A DNA stretch of 64,000 nt, from positions 27,762 to 91,761 of the forward strand of contig JAFQCI010000060.1 in assembly GCA_017416505.1 (NCBI GenBank), in the 5' to 3' direction. Under the pieces are notes generated by a model, which was not told where the DNA came from, ran no database searches, and saw only the letters and a program-made list of their open reading frames with translations. The translations under genes were made by a program, and so were the position numbers. Below are positions 47,951-56,878 of this stretch, piece by piece (position 1 is the first letter of the stretch; each line of letters begins with the position of its first letter). The DNA is from Lachnospiraceae bacterium. Lineage in GTDB: Bacteria; Bacillota_A; Clostridia; Lachnospirales; Lachnospiraceae.

Positions 47951-49363
47951 TTATTCTTTTCCGTTCCAACAATAAGTGCAAAGATTTTCTTTTGGGATGC
48001 CAATAGATTCTAACATATCGTCTAAACGGTTAAACTGAAGAGTAGTAAAGTTTAATTCTTTACGGATTTCTTCTACCATTTGTTCATATTTTGGAGATTC
48101 TGGGTCTACATATTCCTGTAATACTTCATCAGACACATCTTCCGTTCCTTCCAGTCTGGCAATGACTCTTCTGGTGATTAAGTCCATTTCTGAACTGGAA
48201 CGAGAGAAATTTAAATACTTACAACCATATAGCAATGGTGGACAGGCAGGACGGATATGAACTTCCTTCGCACCACTTTGATATAAAAATTCTGTAGTTT
48301 CTCTTAACTGTGTACCACGGACAATGGAATCATCAATTAATAATAAACTCTTATCCTTGATTAAATCATGGACAGGGATTAACTTCATTTTCGCAATTAA
48401 ATTACGCTTACTTTGGATGGTTGGCATAAAAGAACGTGGCCAGGTAGGCGTATATTTGATAAATGGTCTGGAAAATGGAATGCCGGATTCATTGGAATAA
48501 CCAATGGCATGGGCAGTACCAGAGTCCGGTACACCGGCAACAATATCCGGTTTTACGGTATCTCTTTTTGCAAGATAAGTACCACAATTATAACGCATCT
48601 GTTCTACACTGATACCTTCGTAAGAAGTAGAAGGATATCCATAATAAACCCAAAGGAAGGTACAGATTTTCATGTCTTTTCCAGGGGCAACTAAAGTACG
48701 GATGCCATCCGGGGTAGCAACGACAATTTCTCCAGGACCTAACTCCTTATAATCTTCATAACCTAAATTTCTATAAGCAAAATTTTCAAAGGTAAGACAG
48801 TAAGAGCCTTCCTTCTTTCCGATGATAACAGGAGTTCTTCCGTATTTATCACGGGCAGCATAGATTCCTTTTGGAGTTAAGAGCATAAGGCTCAAAGAAC
48901 CTTCGATTAATTCTTGTGCGTAACGGATTCCTTCGATTAAATTTTCTTTCTGGTTAATGATAGCGGCTACCAATTCAGTAGGGTTAATATCTCCGCCACT
49001 CATCTCTAAAAAGTGGGAATTACCTTGTTGAAAGATGGTATTTACAATTTCATCGGTATTGTTGATTTTACTGATGGTTGTAATTGCATAAGTTCCATGA
49101 TGGGAACGTACAATCAAAGGTTGTGGCTCATAATCGGAAATACAGCCAATTCCCATGTTTCCTTTCATTTCATGAAAATCTTTATCAAATTTGGTACGGA
49201 ATGGAGCATTTTCAATATTATGAATCGCACGGTCAAAGCCTTTTTCTGTATCATAAACTGCAAGACCGCCGCGTCTTGTACCGAGATGTGAATGGTAATC
49301 GGTTCCAAAATACAAATCAAACATACAATCTTCTTTTGCTACTACGCCAAAAAATCCACTCAT
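47951..49363 (-). CDS. Amidophosphoribosyltransferase-like protein lacking Cys nucleophile
   Basis: A 470-residue PurF homologue. The N-terminal Ntn (class II glutaminase) domain begins MSGFFGVVAKEDC, with Ser where PurF has the catalytic Cys after Met or a propeptide. The fold residues (RRGGLAVYD, GNMGIGCISDYEPQPL) remain. The C-terminal phosphoribosyltransferase domain has the PRPP motif LLLIDDSIVRGTQLRE and VAGVPDSGTAHAIGYS. The end CTYCWNGKE resembles PurF. It may use free ammonia or do a different reaction. AAGGAG precedes the ATG by eight bases. No other pur gene is nearby. Confidence 0.8.
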   Translation of the reverse strand: MSGFFGVVAKEDCMFDLYFGTDYHSHLGTRRGGLAVYDTEKGFDRAIHNIENAPFRTKFDKDFHEMKGNMGIGCISDYEPQPLIVRSHHGTYAITTISKINNTDEIVNTIFQQGNSHFLEMSGGDINPTELVAAIINQKENLIEGIRYAQELIEGSLSLMLLTPKGIYAARDKYGRTPVIIGKKEGSYCLTFENFAYRNLGYEDYKELGPGEIVVATPDGIRTLVAPGKDMKICTFLWVYYGYPSTSYEGISVEQMRYNCGTYLAKRDTVKPDIVAGVPDSGTAHAIGYSNESGIPFSRPFIKYTPTWPRSFMPTIQSKRNLIAKMKLIPVHDLIKDKSLLLIDDSIVRGTQLRETTEFLYQSGAKEVHIRPACPPLLYGCKYLNFSRSSSEMDLITRRVIARLEGTEDVSDEVLQEYVDPESPKYEQMVEEIRKELNFTTLQFNRLDDMLESIGIPKENLCTYCWNGKE

Positions 49364-49550
49364 TGTTGTTCTCCTTTTCGTCAGTTATATTCTCATTCTT
49401 TACAATATCACATGGATATTGTAACTCGCATTCGAAAATGTGGCAAGGATATTTCTAAAAAAAGTCGAAACTAATAAAAAAAGCTTGAAGGATATGGCAG
49501 GGTATAGTAATATTGTGAAAAATAAAATAGGCAATTTTTATCGCTGTTTC

Positions 49551-49580
49551 ATAAAATATTTTAGTTTCGCAATTGCCTAT
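49551..49580 (+). repeat. Repeat C copy
   Basis: ATAAAATATTTTAGTTTCGC followed by AATTGCCTAT, the best match to the family consensus, 26 bases before the HAD gene and in the same orientation. Confidence 0.6.
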
Positions 49581-49605
49581 GAAAAAAAGATGAAAGGAAA
49601 AGTGC

Positions 49606-50265
49606 ATGGGTAAAAAAGTGATAAAGGCTGTTATTTTTGATATGGATGGTCTTATGATAGATACGGAAAAGTTGTTACAAAGGTTTTGGTGTGAGGCGGC
49701 AAATGAATTTGGTTATCCTATGAAGCCGGAACATAGCCTGAAAATACGAAGTTTAAGCGCAAAATTGGCAGAACCTATGCTAAAACAGTTAGTTTCAGAG
49801 GATTTCGATTATCAGAAAGTCAGGAAAAGAAGAATCGAACTTATGAATGAGTACATAAGGGAACATGGTGTGGAAGAAAAGGAAGGGTTAAAGGAACTTC
49901 TTTCTTATTTGAAAAAAGAAAAGTATGAAATGGCAGTAGCTACCGCAACAGATTACGAAAGAACCAAGTTATATTTAAGTTCTATTGGTGTATTTTCTTA
50001 TTTTTCACAGGTGGTTTGTGGAAATATGGTAAAAAACGGGAAACCGGAGCCGGATATCTACCAACTGGCAGCTCAAAAACTAGGTTATGCACCGGAGGAA
50101 TGTATGGCATTGGAAGATTCTCCGAATGGAATTTTAGCAGCTTACCGGGCAGGTGTGTTACCGGTTATGGTACCGGATTTAGATTCTCCGGGGGAAGAAA
50201 CTAAAAAGATAGCATACCAGGTGGTGGAAAATTTAAGGGAAGTGATACCGGTTTTGAAAAAATAA
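49606..50265 (+). CDS. HAD family hydrolase (beta-phosphoglucomutase-like)
   Basis: A 219-residue HAD phosphatase. Motif I is VIFDMDGLMIDTE (nucleophile Asp12, acid Asp14), motif II is VATATDYERT, motif III is the Lys in NGKPEPDIY and motif IV is ALEDSPNGILAAYRAG. The cap is the alpha-helical type of subfamily IA, as in beta-phosphoglucomutase and 2-deoxyglucose-6-phosphatase. The substrate is likely a sugar or nucleotide phosphate but not fixed. AAAGGAAAAG precedes the ATG. Confidence 0.88.
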   Translation: MGKKVIKAVIFDMDGLMIDTEKLLQRFWCEAANEFGYPMKPEHSLKIRSLSAKLAEPMLKQLVSEDFDYQKVRKRRIELMNEYIREHGVEEKEGLKELLSYLKKEKYEMAVATATDYERTKLYLSSIGVFSYFSQVVCGNMVKNGKPEPDIYQLAAQKLGYAPEECMALEDSPNGILAAYRAGVLPVMVPDLDSPGEETKKIAYQVVENLREVIPVLKK

Positions 50266-50298
50266 GAGCCGAAAGAGCATGATTTTAGAGGAAAGTTT

Positions 50299-50331
50299 GT
50301 TACTGTTCACTCGTACCTCGTAAACAGTAAC
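50299..50331. repeat. Repeat D palindrome with CTCGTACCTCGT loop
   Basis: GTTACTGTT pairs with AACAGTAAC. The loop (ACTCGTACCTCGTA) is the reverse complement of the loop of the copy at 41171-41203, so the same sequence occurs here inverted. The 286-base gap ahead of hup holds this and the hup promoter. Confidence 0.7.
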
Positions 50332-50453
50332 GAAAGTTTCTTTTCTTTTGGCGAAAACCACCAATATTTCGATGTTTTTCAAGCTGAAATTCCATTTTCT
50401 TTATGAAAAATGCAAAAAATGTGATATTTGTTTAGAGAAATGTAGAAATTTTC

Positions 50454-50482
50454 TTGACAAACAAGGGAGAACAAGGTATAAC
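50454..50482 (+). promoter_or_regulatory. hup promoter
   Basis: TTGACA at 50454-50459, 17 bases, TATAAC at 50477-50482, 70 bases before the HU gene. A near-consensus promoter fits its abundant product. Confidence 0.8.
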
Positions 50483-50551
50483 TAGTACTAGGCATTTTGT
50501 GCTTAATATATTGAAAACAAAACATTCCAGATTAGAGGAGGAGTTCCTAAA

Positions 50552-50827
50552 ATGAACAAGGCAGAATTAGTTGCAGCAATTGCAGAAAAGACAGAATTAT
50601 CTAAGAAAGATGCAGAAAAGGCTTTAAAGGCTTTCACTGACGTAGTTTCAGAAGAATTAGCAAAAGGAGAAAAAATCCAATTAGTTGGATTCGGTACTTT
50701 TGAAGTTTCTGAAAGAGCTGAAAGACAAGGAAGAAATCCTAAGAACGGTGAACCTATGACTATCGCAGCTTGTAAGTCACCTAAGTTCAAAGCAGGTAAG
50801 GCTTTAAAGGACGTTGTTAACGCTTAA
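50552..50827 (+). CDS. hup: HU family DNA-binding protein
   Basis: A 91-residue nucleoid protein. Canonical HU sequence: MNKAELVAAIAEKTELSKKDAEKAL, the core EKIQLVGFGTFEVSERAERQGRNPKNGEPMTI with the Pro-tipped DNA-binding arm, and the C-terminal FKAGKALKDVV. It bends and wraps DNA as a homodimer. Strong AGGAGG-type ribosome site. A terminator follows, so it is a single-gene unit ahead of rqcP. Confidence 0.96.
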   Translation: MNKAELVAAIAEKTELSKKDAEKALKAFTDVVSEELAKGEKIQLVGFGTFEVSERAERQGRNPKNGEPMTIAACKSPKFKAGKALKDVVNA

Positions 50828-50843
50828 TTCGCTGAAATGAAGT

Positions 50844-50875
50844 GAGTGTCTGCATGAGTGCAGGCACTTTTTTCG
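50844..50875 (+). terminator. hup terminator
   Basis: AGTGTCTGCA pairs with TGCAGGCACT (one mismatch) across a 4-base loop, then TTTTTT. Confidence 0.85.
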
Positions 50876-50958
50876 TTATATAGGGTTTTTTCTCTATCCA
50901 AAGTAGAAAGGAGGAAGGTTGGAATCCGTTTCTTATATGGAGATTCTGACAAGACTTT

Positions 50959-51198
50959 ATGAGATTAGATAAATATTTAAAGGTATCCCGTATTATTAAA
51001 AGACGTACTGTTGCCAATGAAGCTTGTGATGCCGGAAGAATTATGGTAAATGGCAAGGTTGCAAAGGCATCCCATAATGTAAAAGAAGGGGATGTTTTAG
51101 AAATTCAGTTTGGAAATAAAACAGTAAAAGCAGAAATTTTATCAGTACAGGAAACCGTAAAGAAGGACGAAGCCAAGGAAATGTTCCGTTACCTGTAA
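50959..51198 (+). CDS. rqcP: RqcP-like S4 domain protein
   Basis: A 79-residue S4 RNA-binding protein: MRLDKYLKVSRIIKRRTVANEACDAGRIMVNGKVAKASHNVKEGDVLEI covers the S4 fold. In Firmicutes the orthologue YabO (RqcP) binds the stalled 50S subunit with peptidyl-tRNA and helps RqcH add Ala tails in ribosome quality control. Its position just before yabP-yabQ-divIC is conserved in spore formers. GGAG lies rather far upstream (about 16 bases), so expression may be modest. Confidence 0.88.
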   Translation: MRLDKYLKVSRIIKRRTVANEACDAGRIMVNGKVAKASHNVKEGDVLEIQFGNKTVKAEILSVQETVKKDEAKEMFRYL

Positions 51199-51304
51199 TT
51201 CGATAGATGAATCCTTACTGTTTTGGCATGGACAGTAAGGATGAATACTTTTTCTATCATCTTCATATATTCTTATAACGAAACTTTGGAAGGTAGTATA
51301 GAAA

Positions 51305-51589
51305 ATGGATGAGAGATATTTGCCCAAAAACCATAGAGTAAGCATTAACCGAAGAGAAACCGGGAATATTAGTGGTGTGTTGGAAGTAGTAAGTTTTGAT
51401 ACAGCACAGATAGTGTTAAGTACAGAAGAAGGCGGACTGATGATTAAGGGAAGTGGTTTGCACGTAACAAAGCTTACTCTGGAAAAGGGTGAAATTGAGA
51501 TTGACGGACATATTGACAGTTTGACATATACCGATAAAAAACAGGAAGATAAGTCCCAGGAAGGATTGTTTGGGAGATTGTTCAGATGA
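51305..51589 (+). CDS. yabP: Sporulation protein YabP
   Basis: A 94-residue protein of the YabP family: HRVSINRRETGNISGVLEVVSFDTAQIVLSTEEGGLMIKGSGLHVTKLTLEKGEIEIDGHIDSLTY forms the whole domain. Required for normal spore formation in Bacillus; the biochemical role is unknown. The stop overlaps the yabQ start by 4 bases, so the two are translationally coupled. Confidence 0.92.
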   Translation: MDERYLPKNHRVSINRRETGNISGVLEVVSFDTAQIVLSTEEGGLMIKGSGLHVTKLTLEKGEIEIDGHIDSLTYTDKKQEDKSQEGLFGRLFR

Positions 51590-51969
51590 TACTTGCATTG
51601 CATCAGACAGTATATGAGGAATGGAACTTAATTTTTATCAGTCTTTTCTTAGGGGCATTTTTAGTAGCGGTATATGATGTGTTTCGGATATTACGAATTC
51701 TGATAAAACATAAGAATATCTTTGTACATATTCAGGATTTTTTGTTTTGGATTTTTGCAGCAATTTTTATTTATTATGTTTACTATCAATATTATTATGG
51801 ACAAATCAGAGGCTTCTTTCTTATTTTTATGTTGTTAGGGGCTTTCCTCTATGCAAATACCTTGAGTCGTTTTTTGCTGTTTTTCATAGATATGTTGAAA
51901 AATAGATTGAAAAAAGCGGCAAAAAAGGGTAAAATGAAAAGAAACGAAAAGTTTCAAAATAGAAGGTGA
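51586..51969 (+). CDS. yabQ: Spore cortex biosynthesis protein YabQ
   Basis: A 127-residue membrane protein with about four hydrophobic helices (WNLIFISLFLGAFLVAVYDVFRIL, FLFWIFAAIFIYYVYYQYYYG, GFFLIFMLLGAFLYANTL) and a basic tail. The YDVFRILRI and DFLFW motifs are typical of YabQ, which localises to the forespore membrane and is needed for cortex formation. It follows yabP directly and precedes divIC by 4 bases. Confidence 0.92.
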   Translation: MILALHQTVYEEWNLIFISLFLGAFLVAVYDVFRILRILIKHKNIFVHIQDFLFWIFAAIFIYYVYYQYYYGQIRGFFLIFMLLGAFLYANTLSRFLLFFIDMLKNRLKKAAKKGKMKRNEKFQNRR

Positions 51970-51973
51970 AAGA

Positions 51974-52273
51974 ATGAGATTGGAAAGAAGAAAAGTAGGA
52001 AAACAGTTTAAAATCAGTGCATTTGCCTCTTTGTTTGTTGCACTTTTATTGACTGTTTTATTAGGCATAAAAGGAAAACAGCTGACAGAGGAAAGCGAGG
52101 CATATGCTGCTACGAAGGAAAAGCTGGAGGCTGAGATTTTAGAACAGGAAGAAGAGGCCAAAGAAATAGAAGAATTAGAAAAATATGTTCAGACGAAAAA
52201 ATATATAGAGGAAGCAGCCAGGGAAAAATTAGGGCTGGTATATCCCGATGAAATTATTATCAAGTCGAAATAA
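51974..52273 (+). CDS. divIC: Septum protein DivIC/FtsB-like
   Basis: A 99-residue bitopic protein: a basic N-terminus, one membrane helix (ASLFVALLLTVLLGI, about residues 18-32), a coiled coil (residues 36-75) and the family end EEAAREKLGLVYPDEIIIK. It fits the FtsB/DivIC family, which forms the FtsQLB-type complex that activates septal peptidoglycan synthesis. AAGGTG precedes the ATG. Position in the yabPQ-divIC-spoIIE order supports the assignment. Confidence 0.9.
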   Translation: MRLERRKVGKQFKISAFASLFVALLLTVLLGIKGKQLTEESEAYAATKEKLEAEILEQEEEAKEIEELEKYVQTKKYIEEAAREKLGLVYPDEIIIKSK

Positions 52274-52329
52274 GACGAGGTTTCACAATGGAATCCGACA
52301 GAATTCCTATCATGGGAGTAATATAATCA

Positions 52330-52376
52330 AGAGAATTTCACATCTTGCATAGCAAAATGTGGGATTCTCTTTTTAT
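52330..52376 (+). terminator. Terminator after divIC
   Basis: AAGAGAAT and CACAT pair with ATGTG and ATTCTC, with a two-base bulge, followed by TTTTTATTT. A further 7-bp dyad GTGATTG...CAATCAC lies at 52380-52413, just before spoIIE. Confidence 0.75.
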
Positions 52377-52462
52377 TTGGTGATTGTGGGAGTGCAAGGC
52401 ATGAAGCAATCACTTTTAGTGATAATATTAGTATGAGTTGCATGAGAGGAAGGAAGGTTAAA

Positions 52463-54727
52463 GTGAAATCAGGAAAAAAAGATTTATGTTTCAATGCACT
52501 TTTAGCGGGATTGCTTTCCACCATTGAAGTGGTTGGTATGAATCCATTTGGTATCGGGTTTATGGCGGCGTTGATGATGGAACGGGACTTGTCAGTGCTT
52601 AGTTTTATTGCGTTTTTGATAGGTATGGGATACCGGCAGGGGATTGTTATGGTATGTCTTCAAAGCATGGCAATGCTGGCATTTTTCTTTTTAGGAGAAT
52701 TAATAAGAGGAAAACAGATAAAATCTTATTTGCTTTTATCGTTTCTGACGTTTTTTGTTCAGATTGCCGCAAAGATTTTTCTTGGAACAGAAAAAATATC
52801 TCTGTTAGATATTCTTTTTGGCACGGTTCTTACCAGTGTAGTCTGCATGATGTTAAAGGAAAGCATGGAAGGCAGAAGACAGGAAAAAAATCTCTTGGAA
52901 ATGGGTGCCAGGGAATTAACAGGAAATTTAATTCTTTTAAGCTGTATCTTAAGTGCATTGCCGGGGAAAATAGGTGAAATATACATATTAACTGCAGTTG
53001 GATTTTATCTGATACTGGTCTTTGGATATCGTTATGGAGTACGGGAAGGAGCATTGATAGGAGCCGTTTGTGGTATGGTAATCTCTTACCGTTATGGAGA
53101 AATTGGATTATTAGGGGCCTTTGTATTATTGGCAATCGCTTCAGGAATTGGACGAGAGTTAAAAAAGGGCGGAAGTATATTAGCTACCTTGACTGTATTT
53201 TTGCTGTTGGGGATGTATTATGATGAATCCATCTTTCAAGTGGGGATGATTCGAGGAGCGTTTAGTGGACTGATGGTGTTTTTGTTCACGCCAAAGGCGT
53301 GGATAGAAAAAGTAAATTATGATGGTTTCCAGGTGGACAATGTCATTACCAATGAAATGAACCGGATGCAGCAGATTCGGATGGAGGAGCTGGCAGAAGG
53401 CTTTTTAGCATTAGGAAAAAGTATTTCGGCGAAGCAGCAGCGAAGGAATCGTTTAAAACAACAGGAATTCGTTTCTGTGATGGAGGAGGTTTCCAGTGGG
53501 CTTTGTGCTTCCTGTGAAAATTATACAGAATGCTGGAGTGAAAATTCTTTTGATACTTATCGTGCAGGATACAGTATTTTAGGTGCTTTAGAGGAAAATG
53601 GAGATATCAAAGAAGAAGACATACCGAAAGATTTTATGGAACAATGCCAGCATTTGGATTATTTTATCATAGAAACAAACAGAAATTATGAAACCGCCAA
53701 AAAAGAATTATGGTGGAAAAACAGGATGCTGGAGGGGCAGGAAGCCATTGCTACGGAAATAACAAAAGTGGGACAAATGATGGAAGAAATCGGGAGTACC
53801 ATGTATGTTCCCATGAAACAAAAAAGAGGTTTGGAGCGAAAAGTGGTACAAGCCTTAAAAAAAGAAGGTATCAGCATTCGAAAAATTATGATTGGAGAAA
53901 AAAAAGGAAGAAAGGAAGTTTATTTTGAAGGAAAGACTCTTTTTGACGGAATTATTATGGCAAAGGATGTTAAGAAACTGCTTTCAAAGGTTATGAATGT
54001 GCCAATGAAGGAAAGCAATTATTCTAACCGTATGATAACCAAGGAATACCAGCTTTTCCGTTTTTGTCAGGATGCTAATTATTATTATTTAAGAGGAATT
54101 GCGAAAAAGACCAAAGAAGGAGAAGGGGTATCCGGGGACAATTTCTCTATCGTAGACAGTGAAAATGGAAAAACTTATTTATTGCTTTCGGATGGTATGG
54201 GCAGCGGCTTGGAGGCATCTTTAGAAAGCGGAAAAGTCATTGAGGTTATGGAAAGACTGTTAGAAGCGGGGTTTTACGTTCCTTCTGCCTTAGGACTTAT
54301 GAATTGTCTTGCAGGAGTGGGAAACAAAGAGGATATGTTTACTACTTTGGATTTTTGTGAAATTGATTTATTTACCGGAATGATATCCATTATCAAAGCC
54401 GGGGCAGCATCAACCTTTATTAAACGGGAAAATCTGGTGGAACTGATTCAGTCTACAAATTTTCCTTTGGGGGTCATGGAGGAAAATGAACTGGAGCAGG
54501 TAGAAAAAAAGCTTTATCATGGGGATATGCTTATTTTCATCAGCGACGGAATTACGGACTGCATTGAGGCAGACAAAGAAAATTGGATGAAGGATGCTAT
54601 TTTAAAAATCCAAAGTAAAAATCCGCAGGAAATGGCAGATGCGTTAATGGAGCAGGTATTGGAACAGGGAAACCAGAAGGTGAGAGATGATATGACCATT
54701 TTAGTAGTAGGCATTTGGAAAAAGTAA
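52463..54727 (+). CDS. spoIIE: Stage II sporulation phosphatase SpoIIE
   Basis: A 754-residue membrane phosphatase that dephosphorylates SpoIIAA to release sigma-F in the forespore. About ten hydrophobic helices fill residues 10-290; a central regulatory/oligomerisation region with Cys motif CASCENYTECW follows; the C-terminal PP2C domain shows NGKTYLLLSDGMGSGLEA, then CEIDLFTGMISIIKAGAASTFI and MLIFISDGITDC with metal-binding Asp residues. I chose GTG at 52463 because AGGAAGG lies six bases upstream; ATG at 52433 or 52442 are alternatives without a ribosome site. Confidence 0.95.
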   Translation: MKSGKKDLCFNALLAGLLSTIEVVGMNPFGIGFMAALMMERDLSVLSFIAFLIGMGYRQGIVMVCLQSMAMLAFFFLGELIRGKQIKSYLLLSFLTFFVQIAAKIFLGTEKISLLDILFGTVLTSVVCMMLKESMEGRRQEKNLLEMGARELTGNLILLSCILSALPGKIGEIYILTAVGFYLILVFGYRYGVREGALIGAVCGMVISYRYGEIGLLGAFVLLAIASGIGRELKKGGSILATLTVFLLLGMYYDESIFQVGMIRGAFSGLMVFLFTPKAWIEKVNYDGFQVDNVITNEMNRMQQIRMEELAEGFLALGKSISAKQQRRNRLKQQEFVSVMEEVSSGLCASCENYTECWSENSFDTYRAGYSILGALEENGDIKEEDIPKDFMEQCQHLDYFIIETNRNYETAKKELWWKNRMLEGQEAIATEITKVGQMMEEIGSTMYVPMKQKRGLERKVVQALKKEGISIRKIMIGEKKGRKEVYFEGKTLFDGIIMAKDVKKLLSKVMNVPMKESNYSNRMITKEYQLFRFCQDANYYYLRGIAKKTKEGEGVSGDNFSIVDSENGKTYLLLSDGMGSGLEASLESGKVIEVMERLLEAGFYVPSALGLMNCLAGVGNKEDMFTTLDFCEIDLFTGMISIIKAGAASTFIKRENLVELIQSTNFPLGVMEENELEQVEKKLYHGDMLIFISDGITDCIEADKENWMKDAILKIQSKNPQEMADALMEQVLEQGNQKVRDDMTILVVGIWKK

Positions 54728-54747
54728 CAAAAAGGTTGAAAATCATC

Positions 54748-54773
54748 GTAACTGTTCACGTGTGAACAGTTAC
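54748..54773. repeat. Repeat D palindrome, perfect
   Basis: 26 bp with 12-bp perfect arms (GTAACTGTTCAC) and a 2-base centre, between spoIIE and tilS. No T-run follows, so it is not an obvious terminator. Confidence 0.85.
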
Positions 54774-54864
54774 AAATCATCTTGGCAAAAGATTGGCTTG
54801 TATCTAAAAAATATTTGTTGTATGATATATCAGACGAGAAATGATATCGAAGAAGGATACAATT

Positions 54865-56253
54865 ATGATAACGAGGGTTGAAGAGTATATCAGGAATCAT
54901 GAGTTGATTCAAAAAGGGGATAAGGTTGTAATAGGCATATCGGGAGGAGCAGACTCCATATGCCTTTTTCAAATGCTGTTTTCTTTAAAAGATAAATGGG
55001 ATTTAACCTTGATTCCGGTTCATATCAACCATAATCTTAGGGAAACTGCAATAAGGGATGAAAGTTTTGTAAGAGAATTTTGTAAACAAAGGGGATATCA
55101 GGTACAGGTTTTTTCAAAAGAGATAGAAGATTATGCCAAAGAAAAGAAACTTTCTTTAGAAGAAGCGGGAAGAGAATATCGTTATCAGGTGTTTCGGGAA
55201 ACCGTAAGGAAGGAACAGGCTGATAAGATTGCAGTAGCCCATCATGAAAATGATGTGGCAGAAACCTTCCTTTTTCATAGTTTAAGGGGAAGCAGTATTC
55301 AGGGTTTAGGGGCAATACAGCCGAAAAATCAGGAAATCATCCGTCCCCTTTTATGCTTAACGAAAAAAGAAATTGAAACTTATTTAAAACAGAACCAACT
55401 GGAATGGATGGAAGATGAAACAAACAGGGACAATCATTACAGCCGGAATAAATTAAGAAATCAGGTCATTCCTTTGTTGGAAGAAATGAATCCAAAGGCA
55501 GTTCAACATATTGCAGATTGTGCCAGTGATTTACGGGAAATAAACGAATATATAAAATCCGAAGCAAAGAAGGCATTTAAACTTTGTGTAAAGGAAAGTG
55601 GTGAGGGACTTTTGCTTTTAGAAGAACCTTTTTTCCTTTTTCCGGATGTGATAAAAAGGGAAGTAATTAAATTAATTTATGAAAATTTTGTGAAATCCTT
55701 GAAAAACATAGGCAGAATACATTATGATATGGTATTAGATACTTTTTCTTATCAGACTGGTGGGAAAAGAGAGCTGCCAGGCAAAATGACATGGGTTCGG
55801 GAGCCGCTTGGTATATATTTTACGAAAGCAGGCAATACTCCAAGAAAAATGAGTAAAGTATGGCTTGAGGTGGAAGAATCGAAACCTTTACGACTCGATT
55901 TTAATGGAATTCAGGTTAAAATAGAGTTGAAAAAAAATAAGAATGAAGAAATTTTAAAAAAAACGTATACGAAAATGTTCGATTATGATAAAATAGTAGG
56001 CAAACTTTGTTTTCGAAGTTTTGAGGATGGAGATTTTTTTATTTTGAATGCCACAGGAAATAAAAAAAGCCTAAGAAGATATTTTATTGATGAAAAGATA
56101 CCTGGAAAAGACAGAGCCATGATACCACTGCTTGCAGAAGGCAGTCATATTTTATGGGTGATAGGAAAGCGAATCAGTGAGTATTATAAAGTATCAAAGG
56201 ATACGAAACGGATTTTGCAGGTGGAGATTTTCGGGTTAGAACACGATGAATAG
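54865..56253 (+). CDS. tilS: tRNA(Ile)-lysidine synthetase
   Basis: A 462-residue enzyme that converts the wobble C34 of tRNA-Ile(CAU) to lysidine. The PP-loop motif VVIGISGGADSICLF lies at about residues 22-36; later markers are PVHINHNLRE, AHHENDVAETFLFHSLRGS and RPLL; a TilS C-terminal domain ends near FIDEKIPGKDRAMIPLL...ILWVIGKRISEYYKV. AAGGA precedes the chosen ATG by eight bases. It is in the conserved spoIIE-tilS-hpt-ftsH order. Confidence 0.95.
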   Translation: MITRVEEYIRNHELIQKGDKVVIGISGGADSICLFQMLFSLKDKWDLTLIPVHINHNLRETAIRDESFVREFCKQRGYQVQVFSKEIEDYAKEKKLSLEEAGREYRYQVFRETVRKEQADKIAVAHHENDVAETFLFHSLRGSSIQGLGAIQPKNQEIIRPLLCLTKKEIETYLKQNQLEWMEDETNRDNHYSRNKLRNQVIPLLEEMNPKAVQHIADCASDLREINEYIKSEAKKAFKLCVKESGEGLLLLEEPFFLFPDVIKREVIKLIYENFVKSLKNIGRIHYDMVLDTFSYQTGGKRELPGKMTWVREPLGIYFTKAGNTPRKMSKVWLEVEESKPLRLDFNGIQVKIELKKNKNEEILKKTYTKMFDYDKIVGKLCFRSFEDGDFFILNATGNKKSLRRYFIDEKIPGKDRAMIPLLAEGSHILWVIGKRISEYYKVSKDTKRILQVEIFGLEHDE

Positions 56254-56286
56254 CAGCAAAGGACAAAGAGTGAAAGAGGAAAAAGT

Positions 56287-56811
56287 ATGAGTGAAACAAT
56301 CAAAGTATTGATATCAGAAGAGGAAGTAAATAAAAGAATTAAAGAAGTAGCAGACCAGATTTCTAAGGATTACGAAGGAAAACAAGTCCATTTGATTTGT
56401 GTATTAAAGGGTGGAGTTTTCTTTACCTGTGAACTGGCAAAACGAATGACCATTCCGGTTAGTATGGATTTTATGGCAGTTTCCAGTTATGGAGATTCTA
56501 TGCAGTCTTCAGGAAATATCGTAATTAAGAAGGATTTGGATGAATCCATAGAAGGAAAAGATGTATTGTTAGTGGAGGATATCATTGATTCAGGAAATAC
56601 ACTGAGCAGATTGATTCCGGAATTATTAAAGAGAAATCCAAACTCATTTAAGGTTTGTACTTTATTAGATAAGCCAGAACGTAGGGAAAAGCAGGTGGAT
56701 GTAAGTTATACCTGTTTCGAAGTTCCGGATGAGTTTATAGTTGGATATGGATTAGATTACGCTCAAAAGTATCGTAATCTTGCATATATAGGTGTGGTGA
56801 CAAAGGAATAG
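56287..56811 (+). CDS. hpt: Hypoxanthine phosphoribosyltransferase
   Basis: A 174-residue purine salvage enzyme, PRPP plus hypoxanthine or guanine to IMP or GMP. The PRPP-binding motif is VLLVEDIIDSGNTLSRL (about residues 95-111); the N-terminal CVLKGGVFFTCELAKRM and the base-contacting FIVGYGLDYAQKYRNLAYIGVV are both present. Length matches the family. Between tilS and ftsH as in most Firmicutes. Confidence 0.96.
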   Translation: MSETIKVLISEEEVNKRIKEVADQISKDYEGKQVHLICVLKGGVFFTCELAKRMTIPVSMDFMAVSSYGDSMQSSGNIVIKKDLDESIEGKDVLLVEDIIDSGNTLSRLIPELLKRNPNSFKVCTLLDKPERREKQVDVSYTCFEVPDEFIVGYGLDYAQKYRNLAYIGVVTKE

Positions 56812-56878
56812 TTGCTATTGTTATGAATGGTAACGAATCATTTTCTTAGAGCCAAATGGAAGTGAAAGGAGAAAAAAA

